Below are positions 21,235-32,470 of a DNA stretch of 64,000 bases, piece after piece. Where the stretch lies: assembly GCA_022747635.1 (NCBI GenBank), contig JAKTNV010000060.1, forward strand, positions 2,397,872 to 2,461,871, read 5' to 3'. The stretch's first letter is position 1, and each line of letters starts with the position of its first letter. This DNA is from Hetaerina americana (taxonomy: Eukaryota; Arthropoda; Insecta; Odonata; Calopterygidae). Below the pieces are notes generated by a model. It saw only the letters and a program-made list of their open reading frames with translations, was not told where the DNA came from and searched no databases. The translations under genes and the position numbers were made by a program.

Positions 21235-24200
21235 CCACAGTGGGGTAGCCAATTGAGTAATGGCATCATTGCAAAAGCCATATTAAGGAAGGCAACGGGG
21301 AGCCATCTCAAACAATAATCCCACAAAACAATTTGGGCATAGATTTAAATATTAGTCCTGACTACAAAAACTCGGCCCCCTGGGCTGTGTATTGTGCCCT
21401 TAAGTGGTTGAGGCAAGGCTACCGTCGCCTCATCTCACGAAATCCTTGTAATGCGAAATGGATAGCAGTAGGAGAGAACAGGAGAAAATCCGATCGAATT
21501 ACACTAAAGGACTAAAAATTCAGGACAATATTGAAGGCATAAGAACATAATTTTATGGCGGGGAATGGGTTGGAGAAATACAGTCTGTCCCAAAAGTAAA
21601 TAAAAAGATATTTCCTGGCGAAGCAGATCACTGGAGAGGGACGATTTGTAGCCGGGAAAATGGTAAAAAGCAACACGATGGTCCGACTGTAACGGCCCGT
21701 GTCAGTTGTCTGCGGACTGTTACAGTCTGCATATCGCTGGAAAACTAAACTCCTGTTCGAGGGTCGCGTCACAAATTCACGATTCGACTTCCATGGATCA
21801 TTGATATGCGATAACACTGTGTGTTAAATATGGGAAATCGGGTTCGGAGACCATGGTAATAGTTAAGGATGCTTATGGAGATAGAGAAATGTCCCAAGTG
21901 ATGGTTTTCTGCTTGCACAGGATGTTCTGGGTGGGTGACAAGAAGGTTGACGATAAGGAATACCCTGGACATCCCTCAAAAACACATTGTGATGAAAATG
22001 CGCTAAAAATGAGACATGCTCAATTCTGATTGACCCCCAAGCGTCAGGATGTTAGCAGAGTGCAATATTCAGAAGTACATTGCATTCTTACAGAATATTT
22101 AGCCATGAGAAAGGTGTGCCAAGATGGTTCCCAAGGCGCTGTCAGAAGACTGCTGTTGTGAAAATCTTGCCTTGGACCTGAGCCTTTGAGTATGACCCAA
22201 GTACAACCCCTATAAGTACCATTTTGGACCACAGGACTATGTCAAAGATGCCACGACGAGGTGCCTGAAGGAGGGTCCCGTTGATGCTTTAAAGGAAGCG
22301 TACCAGAAGCGTGGCAGAGGTGCTGGCTGACATCAGTGTGTTGATGCTTATGGAGATGGAGGTTAATAAATAAGGATGCTCTTTTGGAGGTTTTTAGTAA
22401 TTTGTTTTTGCTCTGCAATAAAATTTTCCCCCAATTTATTTAACTTATTTTTTGGGATAGACTACGTATAGATGTTTTTGGTCTGTGCGAGATGAGATAT
22501 AATGTTAGCGGGGATTATAGGAGCTATATTTATAAAGCTATATACAGCGGAGGAGAGAGCCGGTGAAATTTGGCGATCGTCATGCACAAAAAGGTACTAT
22601 GAAGCGTAGTAAATATAGAGCTTAGAGACTGATAGAATATTATTAGTGAAATAAAAGTTGGCCTGAAGAACTTGGTCATTTTCCAGGTACACATGCCAGC
22701 AAGCAACTATAGGGAGAAATAAATATATAGGGTATGCAAACACGGTTCTTTAGAGAACACAATTGCGGGTATTACTGGAGGGAAGCATTTCATAATGATT
22801 GGGGATTTGAATGCGACGGTAGGTGAAGGAAAAGAGAAAGAGTAGTGAGGTAGGGTACTACGGTTTAAGAACAAAGCCCAGGAATGAAGCAATAGAATTC
22901 TACAGGAAGCAGAGATTAATTATGGCTACGAGGAACGTTTTTGGGAATTTAGAGGGATATCAGTTATAATATCTAATAGAACACACAGATTTAGGAACTA
23001 AATTATTAATCGGAGTGTATGCAGGTTGATATAATAATTTAGTACTAATGAAAAGTAACATAGAATTAAAGAGGATATAATAGGGAAGACGATCGAGGAA
23101 ATTAGAAGCATCAACTGACATGAAAAGAAACGAGCACTAGGAAACAGGAGATAAAATTATAAGTGAGGACAGAGAGATGGGTACGCGCGAAAAAATCGGA
23201 ATTTATCAATTAAGGGATCCCGATAGCCGAAGACGAAATTGCGACAACAGTGAATAGAAAAAGGGCAAAGAAACCATGGATTACAGACGAGATGTGGAGG
23301 AAAATAGACAATAGAGTAGATTGAAAAGGGTGAATGTAAGCGCAAATTACTTAAAAGGAAGTACACACAGTGGACAATTGTTATCATTTGGTAATTATGA
23401 AGAAATATTTTCATTGGAATTTCATATCATTTGTAATTCATAGCAATTATGAGGGGGGAGCTTTGCTGGGTAAATTAGTAATAATATCATCCCAAAAAAT
23501 GGAAAAGCAGCAGTATGTGAAAACTATATGTACGATTGTGAGTTTCATTTTACACACTGCGAAGATTGACTTAAAAAGAACATCAAAAGAATGGAGAAGA
23601 GAACAAATGAACACTTAGAAGAAGATTAGTTCTGGTTTACAAAGTGACTGGCAATGTATGACACCAAAGTAATACAAGTTTACTCGTAATTAGGTCAAAA
23701 GTAGAAAGCAATAGGAATACAACCAGGATGTATTTGTACGCACGGTGGATTTTGAGAAGGGGCTCTACAGAGTAAACTGGCCATAATTAATGATTGTTTC
23801 GCTAGAGATCGAAGTAGATTGGAGGGATACACAATGTATTCTTAAATTGCATATATCTTGGACAGCACATATGTGGATAGCGAATGGAGAGTGCGGATGT
23901 ACAGTGACACGCCGGGGACCAAGATCGGAACGTAAACTATCACCTGTTCTTTCCAATATATTTGCGGAGAAAATAGTAGAGTTTGCAAAGATAGGTTGGA
24001 AGTAATGAGGTTCTCAATAAATAGGATGACTAAAAAAAGTATTTGAGTTGAAGGACAAATGAAGTAAATCACCTGTTTAGGAAATATTTTAGAGGAAGAT
24101 GGGCAAAGTACCAAGGAATTTCAAAGAATAAATGCGATAGTTTTAGAAACTTTGCAAAGAGACTGGAATTGATGACAGGCAAATTGATAAAGTAGAGTAA

Positions 24201-24440
24201 AGTAATAAAATTTTAGCAGAGTAATAAAGAAAAGAAAATCGTGGCGTAGCGGCATATGGCTCGGAAAATTGGTCGTTAAGGCAAAATAATTAGCGTAGAT
24301 TGGAGGCTTTTGAGATGTGAGTGCATAAACGAAAAGAAAATATAAATTAGACAGAAAGAATGTGACAGTATGACAGAGGAAGCAATCATAAAGAGTACAA
24401 TACATCCATTTAACGGTAGGCATAGCCAGAAGACGAACAA
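21235..24440 (+). mobile_element. LINE family A, copy 5, split by a terminal-inverted-repeat element
   Basis: The 5' leader at 21235-21578 aligns with that of the 57.2 kb copy (GAAGGCAACGG..., a GGCC..TGGGC block, CATCTCACGAAA). After the inserted element come the endonuclease fragments: DVFGLCEMRYN at ~22470, VIFQVHMPASNY, and IMIGDLNATVGEGK at ~22795. An RT remnant near 23600 reads NEHLEEDQFWFTK. A C-terminal piece near 24070 reads ITCLGNILEEDGQSTKEFQR. Stops are frequent throughout. The copy covers nearly the whole element but is strongly decayed. Confidence 0.75.
21581..22466. mobile_element. terminal-inverted-repeat DNA element (IS630/Tc1/mariner-like), inserted in LINE copy 5
   Basis: Imperfect inverted repeats (inward CAGTCTGTCCCAAAAGTAAA and TAGTCTATCCCAAAAAATAA) sit next to TA dinucleotides. 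They bound an ~886 bp segment, and the LINE reading resumes beyond it. The interior has no ORF that I can identify as a transposase on either strand. It is either a badly decayed autonomous copy or a non-autonomous element. The ends are uncertain by a few bases. Confidence 0.65.
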
Positions 24441-25680
24441 TGTGAATTTGTCCAATCTAGGTCATTTCTTCGTGTATTTCTGAGGGATCACAAAGTCGAT
24501 TTGGTCCGAGAAGTAAACTGGCAAAGGGACTACATATTTTTGGAAGTATTTTTTTCTTGGCACCCACTTTTAATACGGGAAGGGTGTAGATTGTGAATGT
24601 GTTTTCGGAGGAAACGGGTATTATTTCTAATGCGATGAACGCGGATGGAGAAAGATAAATGGATGTTTTGCGTGTGACGATGACTACTGCTGAAGTGTGG
24701 GTGTTGTGGGTTGATTTGATGTGGATCGAGGTGTTGAACTGATTGTTTTCATGGTCGACAACGATCTTTGGGAATATGATGTTCGAGTCAGATTGCAATA
24801 AATAAACGATACCGTAAAGGAAGAGTTGCAACATTGGACGAAGGAAGATGTTCTTTTCCGTGTAGCCATAGAATTAATATATTGCAGTTATAATTTCCCA
24901 AGAAGAGAGACTTTTTAAACTTGGAATTGGGGGTTCGATGGATTAAAAGGTCACTCAATATATCCCATGAAAATATTGGCGTATGATGAGATTGTTCTTT
25001 TGCCAAAATAGTGGTCACAGGGGTTGTTTTTAAAAGAATCCTTACTCTGCAAGACCAAGAAATAGGTGGGCATAGAATAGGCGGAACCTGCTACTCATGG
25101 CACAACCCTTGATCTCTAAGTAGAATATATCGTTAAAAGAGAAGGAATTACGGGTGAGGATGTAATCAGAAAGGCTAAGAAGAAATTCAGTGCCGGGTAT
25201 GTGTGGCTTAGGCGAAACAACTCCTGAAACCCCTATTGTGGCTGAGATGTATTAATGATATTTTCCTTCTCTGGCAGCATGTAACTGAATCCCTAAAATA
25301 CCTTCTTTTCCGACCTTAACGCTTCATTCTCTCTTTCCGATATAGTACGTTCCTCCTCCAAAATTACCTCCCCAGATGAAAATACATCCTTAACAGACAA
25401 AACATGACACACTTCTAAACATATAAAACCGAATGACAAACAATAATACTTAAACAACTCTTATCACATCATACGCTCCCTTCGTTATTGCCTTTCCATT
25501 CGAGGAAACAGAATCTGCGATCATCCCGACTCCCTGGATAAATTCCTTTCAAACCTACACCATTCCCTCCTCCGACGAGGTTATCCTGGACCCCTATTAC
25601 CAAAAGAATCCGAATACATGCTTACACACGCAAACTTTCATCCACCCCAGAAATCCACACAATTTCTACAACCTTCTTCC
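24441..25680. other. gene-free; possible very old endonuclease remnant on the minus strand
   Basis: Minus-strand ORFs around 24457-25018 contain a stretch (FIALEIIPVSSENTFTIYTL) with the look of the mid-part of a LINE APE endonuclease ('leii.i......tiynvY.P'). No catalytic motif is present, so I do not assign it. The rest is unassigned AT-rich sequence. Confidence 0.25.
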
Positions 25681-25689
25681 CTGGCTCAG

Positions 25690-26560
25690 AATCTCTAAGA
25701 TCCATCCTAAAAAACATCTAACATATCCTCAAGAACCACAATTCCACTATCAACCTTTTTCCTAAATGACCTTTCGTTACTTTCAAAAGCCCCACCAACT
25801 TATCAGATCTCCTCAAATCAACCAAACCACTCATTAAATCCCACCCCATCCAAAAGCCAATCCCATACCCTGAAATAAACCAAAGCAAGATGCAAAACAT
25901 GTTCTATTTTCAAACCCGAATCCAATCCCTTTCCCACCCGTTTGTTAGCACTCCCTCACCAATCCCTTACTCCTCTTAGACCTCCAGTAACGTAGTTGAC
26001 CTGAAATGCAAACTATGCCCTGCCTTCTATGTTGGACAGTGTAGCGAAACCCTAAAGATCCCTAAGGATCAATAACCACCGTGCCCCGTGTAAGAGTTCT
26101 TCCCTGATTGGGATTCTCCCTATCCAAAATCACGCGTCCCAACATAACACTCCTTGGGTGAATGCTATTGTGCCTATATTGTAGCATCCCTCCCATCCTC
26201 CAACCCTAAACTCAAACTTAAAACAATATAACTGGCAAATATCTGGCTCCTCGATTCCTAGAATGAGCCAGGAATAAATATCAGACATTAATTAGCCCAA
26301 TCTTCAGGTATTTTCATTTTCCCTCTGCTCCCAAAACCTTCCACATAAATCCCACACTTCCAAACCTTCCCTCCCAACTATTGTCATCTCAAACAGTTCC
26401 CGCCTTCCCCTTCCATCCAGCGTCCTTGTCCTCTCCTCTGGAAACCTTTTCCTCAGTTCCTTCTTCCCAAAGAGGAAGGTGGTCTCGCTGCCGAAAATTT
26501 CGGAACATACGTGTTATTTTTTATGTTTTTCTAAACATATTTTTGTTGTTAACGCCATCT
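25690..26560 (+). mobile_element. Penelope-like retroelement: C-terminal GIY-YIG-like remnant plus terminal repeat
   Basis: The plus strand reads PTNLSDLLKSTKP (~25789), then at 25992-26060 VVDLKCKLCPAFYVGQCSETLKI with an adjacent Cys pair. This matches the linker and the start of the GIY-YIG endonuclease of Penelope-like elements (family consensus around 'C..C...YVGQT..SL..R...H'). A Pro/Ser-rich tail follows, then the terminal motif GAGGAAGGTGGTCTCGCTGC near 26480. The RT and the rest of the nuclease are lost to stops and deletion. Confidence 0.6.
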
Positions 26561-26599
26561 CGTTCTTTCGTTTGTATTATTATTTACACCCGTGAGACT

Positions 26600-26668
26600 T
26601 TCGTACCAGATTAATATATTTTAATATATTTATATATTCTATATATATATTTATATATGCCTATATAT

Positions 26669-26721
<53 letters not shown>

Positions 26722-26770
26722 TAAATACATATGTATATATTAATATATATATATATACATATATATTTAT
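26600..26770. repeat. TA-rich microsatellite
   Basis: An interrupted (TA)n / TATT-rich block, directly downstream of the Penelope-like terminus. It contains a pure TA core around 26675-26718. Confidence 0.95.
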
Positions 26771-26949
26771 TTAATTATTCATTCACGGGAAATAGATATA
26801 AGGAAAAAGGGAGATGAACATTCATAAAAGACAGGAGAAGTATGGAAGGTGGAATCGAGCAGATCACAAGTGAAAAAATATTTCCTAGTCTGGGATTTGA
26901 ACATCCAATCATTCGACTTGCTCGCATATCATGTGCCTCAAATACTCTA

Positions 26950-27808
26950 TGTTGACCCGTGAGTTCATTCATAGACACGGATTGTAGCATTTTTGGTAAG
27001 ATCCTCCGACATACGAGACAAGCCCGCCGAGTTCCGCTTTGACCGGCCAGCTCGGCTCAATCCGATTGCCTGCCGTCCATCGTCACGGAGCCGAGTTGCC
27101 GGTGGGCCCACATTCGTCCGCAGGGAAACCGATTACTTACGTAAGGGGGACGTGCACCTGGAGGGGCTGGATTTACAAGGCTGGAGGGGCGCAGGTCCGA
27201 GAAATTTCATTGATTAGCTTGATACTCACCTCCCTCCTACTCTTACCTCCGAGTGCGAACGGAGTAATAGATATCGGGAAATAAACTCACACTAGGGAGA
27301 CAATAATGGATCGATGGGTGAGGGGGGTAGGGATGAGAGGCAAGTGATCGCGGGCGTGATCAACTCGCCACCCCTCCCTGCCTCGCACCTCAGGACATCA
27401 CGGCAACGGCCAAGGTTCCGGGAGAAATGATATTTTCGGCACGACACAACTAGCGGGCAATCCTAAGAGCTGCTCCATCCACTCAATTCCTTGGAAGACG
27501 GCCATCCCCGGGCGCACTCATTTATTACTCTTGACGCCTGTAATTACTCGTTCCACGTGTTTCATCCGTCCTACGATTTGCATCAGGCCATCGTGTCTTA
27601 TAATACGTCCGCAATGATCATCCCCTCTTTTCTACAGAACGTTCATCAGACTGCCTTCTTCACTTACATCTCCTTGATTCTTTTCGGCAGCTGCTTGATG
27701 CATCGAGTTTATATTCTTAGTTCTCCTGTTCAGGGCTCTAATGCTTCCTTTTAAATGCAATTATTTACTGATAACTTTTAAAAAAGCAAGTATTTTTAAA
27801 AGTTATCA
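26950..27808 (+). repeat. dispersed repeat R, copy 1 (unclassified, GC-rich, hairpin-ended)
   Basis: This ~860 bp sequence recurs in inverted orientation at 60432-61241. Over its first ~340 bases I estimate about 95% identity by eye. The shared part starts TGTTGACCCGTGAG and ends in a hairpin with 16 bp perfect arms (27769-27784 and 27793-27808; TGATAACTTTTAAAAA). A frame over 27039-27284 (81 codons; AGKPITYVRGTCTWRGWIYK) is open in both copies. Copy 1 carries a ~40-50 bp segment near 27380-27430 that copy 2 lacks. The TG...CA boundaries could suit a solo LTR, but I see no target-site duplication. Similarity may extend weakly ~25 bases beyond the hairpin. Confidence 0.85.
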
Positions 27809-27949
27809 ATTTTTCGATGCTTAAATCAATGTTTTTAGTAATACAATCAAGCAGTAATTATTTAAATTACTCATTTGAGGATGTGTGTCCAATAATAATT
27901 TTTGTAATCATATTAGGTATTGCTTGTATTCACTACAAAATGAAAATGA

Positions 27950-28590
27950 AAATACGCAACACGAGAAAATCAAAAAAAAGGTATTATGCTAATCTATTTT
28001 ACAGTGAAATGCATTCGAATCTTGCTCAATTGCTAGTTATCACAGTAATATTTCAATAATAATTGCTAATAATTTCATTTTAATTCTACCCTTTTATGTA
28101 ACGTACTTGAATGCTTTCCTCGTTCAATTCCAGACTCTTTATAAAAAATGTCTACAAGTTACAATAAGTAGTAAAATAAATCCGTGAAAAATGTATAACA
28201 TATTTTAACCATTTTTCCTGCATTATCTGCTCAGTTTCTGTATGAAAAACTGTCCAAGTATTTTGTATCGTAAATAATCCAGAGATTACAGTTTATGATT
28301 AACTGATACAGAATGATGAGCGGCACACGGACGATGTTGCCGCTCATATTATGACTCCTGTGCCAGCAAACCCATCGTTCACTCGTTACTTTTGTTTCAT
28401 TGTCATGTAGACCGAGAATTGTGCGAGATTGCACACTAATCAATAGCAATTGTTATCAGATAAACTTAATTCGAGGCCTCTGCGAAAATGTCCACTTGTA
28501 CACTCTCGTGTATATCCTGTTTTAGTAACACTTCGTAGCGAATCGAAAATCTCAAAGAACGAAATTTTAAAAGTTACAATCAATATCACA
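27950..28590. repeat. diverged duplication D, copy 1
   Basis: This segment aligns in the same orientation with 63447-64000. Anchors include CACGAGAAAAT, AATCTTGCTCA.TTGCTA, AAA.TGTCCAA.TATTTTGT, CCAGAGATT, CTAATCAATA, and GGCCTCT.CGA followed by TTGTACACYCTCGT. The similarity covers both an exon-like core and its flanks, so it is a genomic duplication. Confidence 0.75.
28075..28435 (-). pseudogene. exon-like segment of an unrecognised protein (copy in duplication D1)
   Basis: On the minus strand, an AG acceptor-like site (GATTAG) precedes an open stretch. It reads ...PLIILYQLIINCNLWIIYDT, then KYLDSFSYRN, a TGA, then KMVKICYTFFTDLFYYLL. It aligns residue for residue with the copy at 63.55-63.84 kb (EPNIFLYHVISYLNLW, LDNFSNRR, EMGKICYKYFMELAYDLL). 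Copy 1 has an extra ~78 bases near its 5' edge, but lacks a donor and has in-frame stops. I do not recognise the family. It reads as a decayed exon of a duplicated gene. Confidence 0.45.
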
Positions 28591-28599
28591 TGGCAATGT

Positions 28600-29878
28600 T
28601 TTTGCAGCTTCAAACTTCAGAACTACTTTGATTGCCACATGATCAGGAATAGTCAGATTGTAAGTACTCAAACTTTTCAGGTTGATTATCTTAAGCCCAT
28701 GTGGATAGGGAGACTTGAGAGATGGAATTTGAGTCGCAGTCCGTTAGGAAAAATGTAGACTGTGATGCGTACCTGATGAAAATAATCCAGCACGGCAGGT
28801 GCATTGGAGGAAGATATTCATAAAGAGGGTGAAGAACAAGAGTTGGAAGTTCTTGAAAATTCGCAATTCGCATTAATAGCGAATATATGTTGTATACTTG
28901 CTATGCAATTATACAAAAATCGGATTGAGATATCTACAAAAGTTTACAAGCTAAAATTCCTCTTTTAAAATGCAAACCTGCGAGTATCATGTACCCTTGG
29001 AAGGAAAGTGAAAAATATTTCTTCCCTTTTATAACGTAACCATCTCAGAGGATTTCTGGGCGTAATCTGGAGTATTTAATAGTCTCTTACCTCATATCCG
29101 AATAAAATTAAATTTTCAGAGAAATATATTCAATTAAGATCATGAATACACGCAAAACAGCCACACTTCGGAGGAAAAATTTGAGAGATACTAATGTTTT
29201 GTTTGTGTAAACTCGCAATTTACCATTCAACTGAAGGGCAATGAGCCAAATATTAACCTTCACTGGCTGCGCGTACTGAAAAATCATACTCTTCTGTGCT
29301 GCATAAGATCCATTCTTGTTATTTATCACAACATACAGCAGAAAGCACAAGCTTCTATACTAAATTCGGAAAATTACGATTAAATTAAACGAAAACATTT
29401 ATCCACAAACGTGAACAGATACTTTTAAGAACAATTTACATTTTAATTATTTAAATGATAAAAGATTTAATATAGTGTCGATAACATAATCAACTAACGT
29501 GTACAAATACTTTATCACCTGGTTTCTTCGAATAAATAAATCATGAGTAAAACGTTCAAGCCTACGACGATAAAGTGATACTTAAGATGATCGTTACCGC
29601 CAATCCTTAGCATTAACAATAACTAAAACCATTTATAGCTGAACGCATAAATATAAATATTTACGTAGTATGTTTTTTCTGATAATGACGAAATACGGGC
29701 AATTAATAGTGTATTTCTCCATTTAAGACAGTAAATATCCCGTGGAAAAGGCTTCACTTTTTCAAAACAATCCTCTTTAAAATGAAATCTACGCGCAATA
29801 AAAAGTGTTTAATTTGAGCTTCGGAAACTGCTGCCTTGGTGCCCTAGTCCGAACCAGGCTGATGTGGATAGAATTATG
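28600..29878. other. gene-free; possible additional exon remnants on the minus strand
   Basis: Minus-strand donor-like sites occur at about 28778 (CAG then GTACGC) and about 29090 (GAG then GTAAGA). Short open stretches precede them, for example IPDHVAIKVVLKFEAAKTLP near 28590-28650 with no clear splice edge. These might belong with the exon-like segment D1, but there is no second copy to test them, so they are not called. Confidence 0.25.
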
Positions 29879-30046
29879 TGTGTCCCTCTTCTTTTTCATT
29901 TACTAATGCTCTCATTAATTACGACGCCAATGATTTATCATGATAATTACATGATGGCATCACTAACAACGCCAATGATTATCATGATAAATCATAGGTG
30001 TTGTAATTAATGAGAGGATTTGGAAATTAAGGAAAGCGAGGGAGAA
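29879..30046. mobile_element. foldback (palindromic MITE-like) element
   Basis: The inner arms, 29909-29947 and 29978-30016, are 39 bases each and complementary with 3 mismatches (core ATGATTTATCATGATAAT). A 30-base spacer separates them. Weaker complementarity extends the arms outward by about 30 bases to ~29879 and ~30046. No ORF lies within. The structure would form a long hairpin and is typical of foldback MITEs. Confidence 0.85.
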
Positions 30047-31759
30047 AGGCACGTGTATAAGAACTCCGTATATGACCACTGTGAAAGGAGTGCCAGGGCA
30101 GCATTGATGCGAGTCTTATCATGACGAACGACTTTCCAAATATACCCTAATTATTGTCACCAAAACCTCCACATGGTAAATTATCTCAGTAGTATCGTAG
30201 TGTCGTATTTTTTCCTGTGGAACTTTCTTAACCCTTACGTTCATCTCGTCCGTACACCAAATGTACGCGTCTTTGTGTGTGCTTGTGTGTTCGGCTTTGT
30301 GTGGAGTGTATAGAGGTGCACACACAAATATTACGCAATGTCGCGCTTGGGAGATAGATACCTCTGTCGGTCGTTCGATGGGATGGCAAGATAACAGAGA
30401 AGCCGAGACGAGAGGCTGCCGGAGGGCCATCTGGAAAGCCACGGTAGGTCGTGCGGAGGTCTCAAATCTCTTGAAGGAGGGAGGTCTCAAATCGAAAACA
30501 CCTAATCATCATCCAGCTGCCGAAGGAAAATGTGCATGGAATTAGCTCAGAATCAATTGACGATTTGGAAAAAATAGTCGAGAATTGACGGGTAAATAAA
30601 ACCTGCGGGTTTATCTTCGTCGTACATAGTTTATCGACGAACCGTAAGAGGGATCCACCATCCAAAAGTAGTGACGTTGAAGACCGCGCCCAGTCGAAAA
30701 AAAATTTCGGGTTAAGGTCAAACGTGAAAGGAGAGCGAGAGGGCGCTGAGGAGAGCGGGCGGGCTGGGCCGGGGGCTCGTGCGCTAACAGGATTCGCTCG
30801 AAGAGAAAGAAGCAAGAGGAGTTGTCGGGCGTGAATTGTGGCACAGCATTGGTATGAATAAAACATTGAAAAGCAACGAATCGCCGCGGAGAGGGTGGCA
30901 GGTTGAAATCGAACGGTAGGGCAAGGAAATAAAGGATACATCCCGAGAGGTTCGGGAGAAATGCAGAGAGAGAAAACGTTGCACTGTCCGAGGGAAGACG
31001 GACGAAAAGATGAACTGAATAGTTTATGAGGATTCGTGTGATTGTATGAGAAGGAGAGGAAAGAATAAAGGAGATAATAAAATAATTATAGGTCTCTGAG
31101 AAGAGGACAATGAAGATCTCTACGCAGATGAGGAAGCTTGATGGAGTAATGAAGAGGTTAACGGAAAAGATGGAGTGGCGCGACACGAAGTTTTAAATTA
31201 AAACGACAAGTATTTGCGGTTGATTGGCGTGGGGTAATACTGAAAATCCACCGCGCACAAATTTGCTTTCAAAATAAAATGCCACCTGAAATATGAGTAG
31301 GCCACCGAATCCATGCGTTTTCACTTTCTCCCGCCTTAGCTGTCGTGTCTGGCAATGTTACCTGTCTTGAAGGCTAAATGGGGAATTCAACGTGATCCCT
31401 CCGTTACAGTGATGCTTAAAATAATGTTTCAGTGATTTTTTGCGACACAGGATTTTCCTTAATACTTCACCTCAGAAACTAAACTGAAATAATTTTTCCG
31501 TCACTGACACCACATAATCATTGGGATAAGCAGCAATCTCGGAAGTGAGTTTTAAAATATTGAAACTCACCAGCGAAAACGGGTATGGAAGAAAATTTTG
31601 TTTCTAACTAATCTTCCGTATTTCAATCCTAACATTGATTTACTGTAGACCTTGATTCTACTCCAGTCTCAGTGATGAGTCCATAAATCTGTTTCGGCTT
31701 GCTCTAGTTATACTAGTCGAATTATGATATCCGTCTTCAGGTTTTCTATTCCACACACT
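30047..31759. other. no recognised gene; purine-rich strand with long minus-strand ORFs
   Basis: ORFs of 191 codons (30611-31186) and 159 codons (30462-30941) overlap on the minus strand in different frames. The plus strand here is A/G-rich, which depletes minus-strand stops by composition. Neither product has a domain, and both are rich in Ser, Phe and Leu. Not called as genes. Confidence 0.4.
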
Positions 31760-32470
31760 AGGGTTCAAGTTTTCTTCTTACTGATGCTCTTATTATAATC
31801 CCTAAGCATCCATATACCATAGCATTCAGAGTTACCTGCAGGTCCTCTCGCGTTTCTGCTACTACTGCGAACTGCGAACCAGAGCATGCTAATTTCTTCG
31901 CCATTCACCTTGACCCCTCTGATGTCTAATTCCAGGAGTAAAAATATTGCCTATTCCGTGCAAAACTTGACTACTCCTGCCAAGAGTTTTCATCCATATC
32001 TAACTCCATGGTTTAATATGGCTTCTATCTTCATTCTGTTTTTCATTTGAATGTTTTTTACCTGCTTCTTGAGGATGGATTATTATTCTGTCGTTTAAGC
32101 CTATTCCAAGCACCTCTAGTTTCTTTAACATCTTGTACCATCAGACGTTGTCGGAAGAGTTCTCCTAGTCCACGAATTCCACCACATATAATGGCTAGTA
32201 GCATTGTTTCAGCTGGTAACCTCAAGCTGATTTATTGCCTCTCTTGTTCCTTAATTTTTCCCAAATCCGAATTGTTTTTCAGTCAGACATTCCTCTATTC
32301 TTCGGCTAATTATTTGAGTAAGGATTTTCGACGCGTGAGACATCTGGTGCATGGCTTCCTGTTCTTCGAATGGTTTCGTTCATACGTCCTTGGTTTATTC
32401 GGTATTTCAATTATCACACTCCTCTCCAAGTCCTCGGATAGTTCCCCACTGCTGTAGCTATTAAATGTTG
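31760..32470 (-). mobile_element. LINE family B: reverse transcriptase fragment
   Basis: The minus strand yields ECLTEKQFGFGKN..GTREAI near 32290-32230, with SGELSEDLERSVI before it. The palm segment GVKVNGEEISMLWFA is near 31920-31880, followed by VVAETREDLQ. This is the RT pattern of an arthropod LINE different from family A (fixed KVNGEEI.MLRFADD block). The two catalytic Asps after LWFA are lost. The copy is truncated at both ends. Confidence 0.7.

Noticed and set aside
21512..21817. 101-codon minus-strand ORF as a transposase
   Set aside because: No DDE or helix-turn-helix pattern; it crosses the border of the inserted TIR element, so the frame is accidental.
26950..27808. Calling repeat R a solo LTR
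   Set aside because: TG...CA ends exist, but there is no target-site duplication, no primer-binding or polypurine context and no internal retroelement nearby.
32047..32457. 136-codon plus-strand ORF
   Set aside because: Antisense shadow of the minus-strand LINE family B reverse transcriptase.
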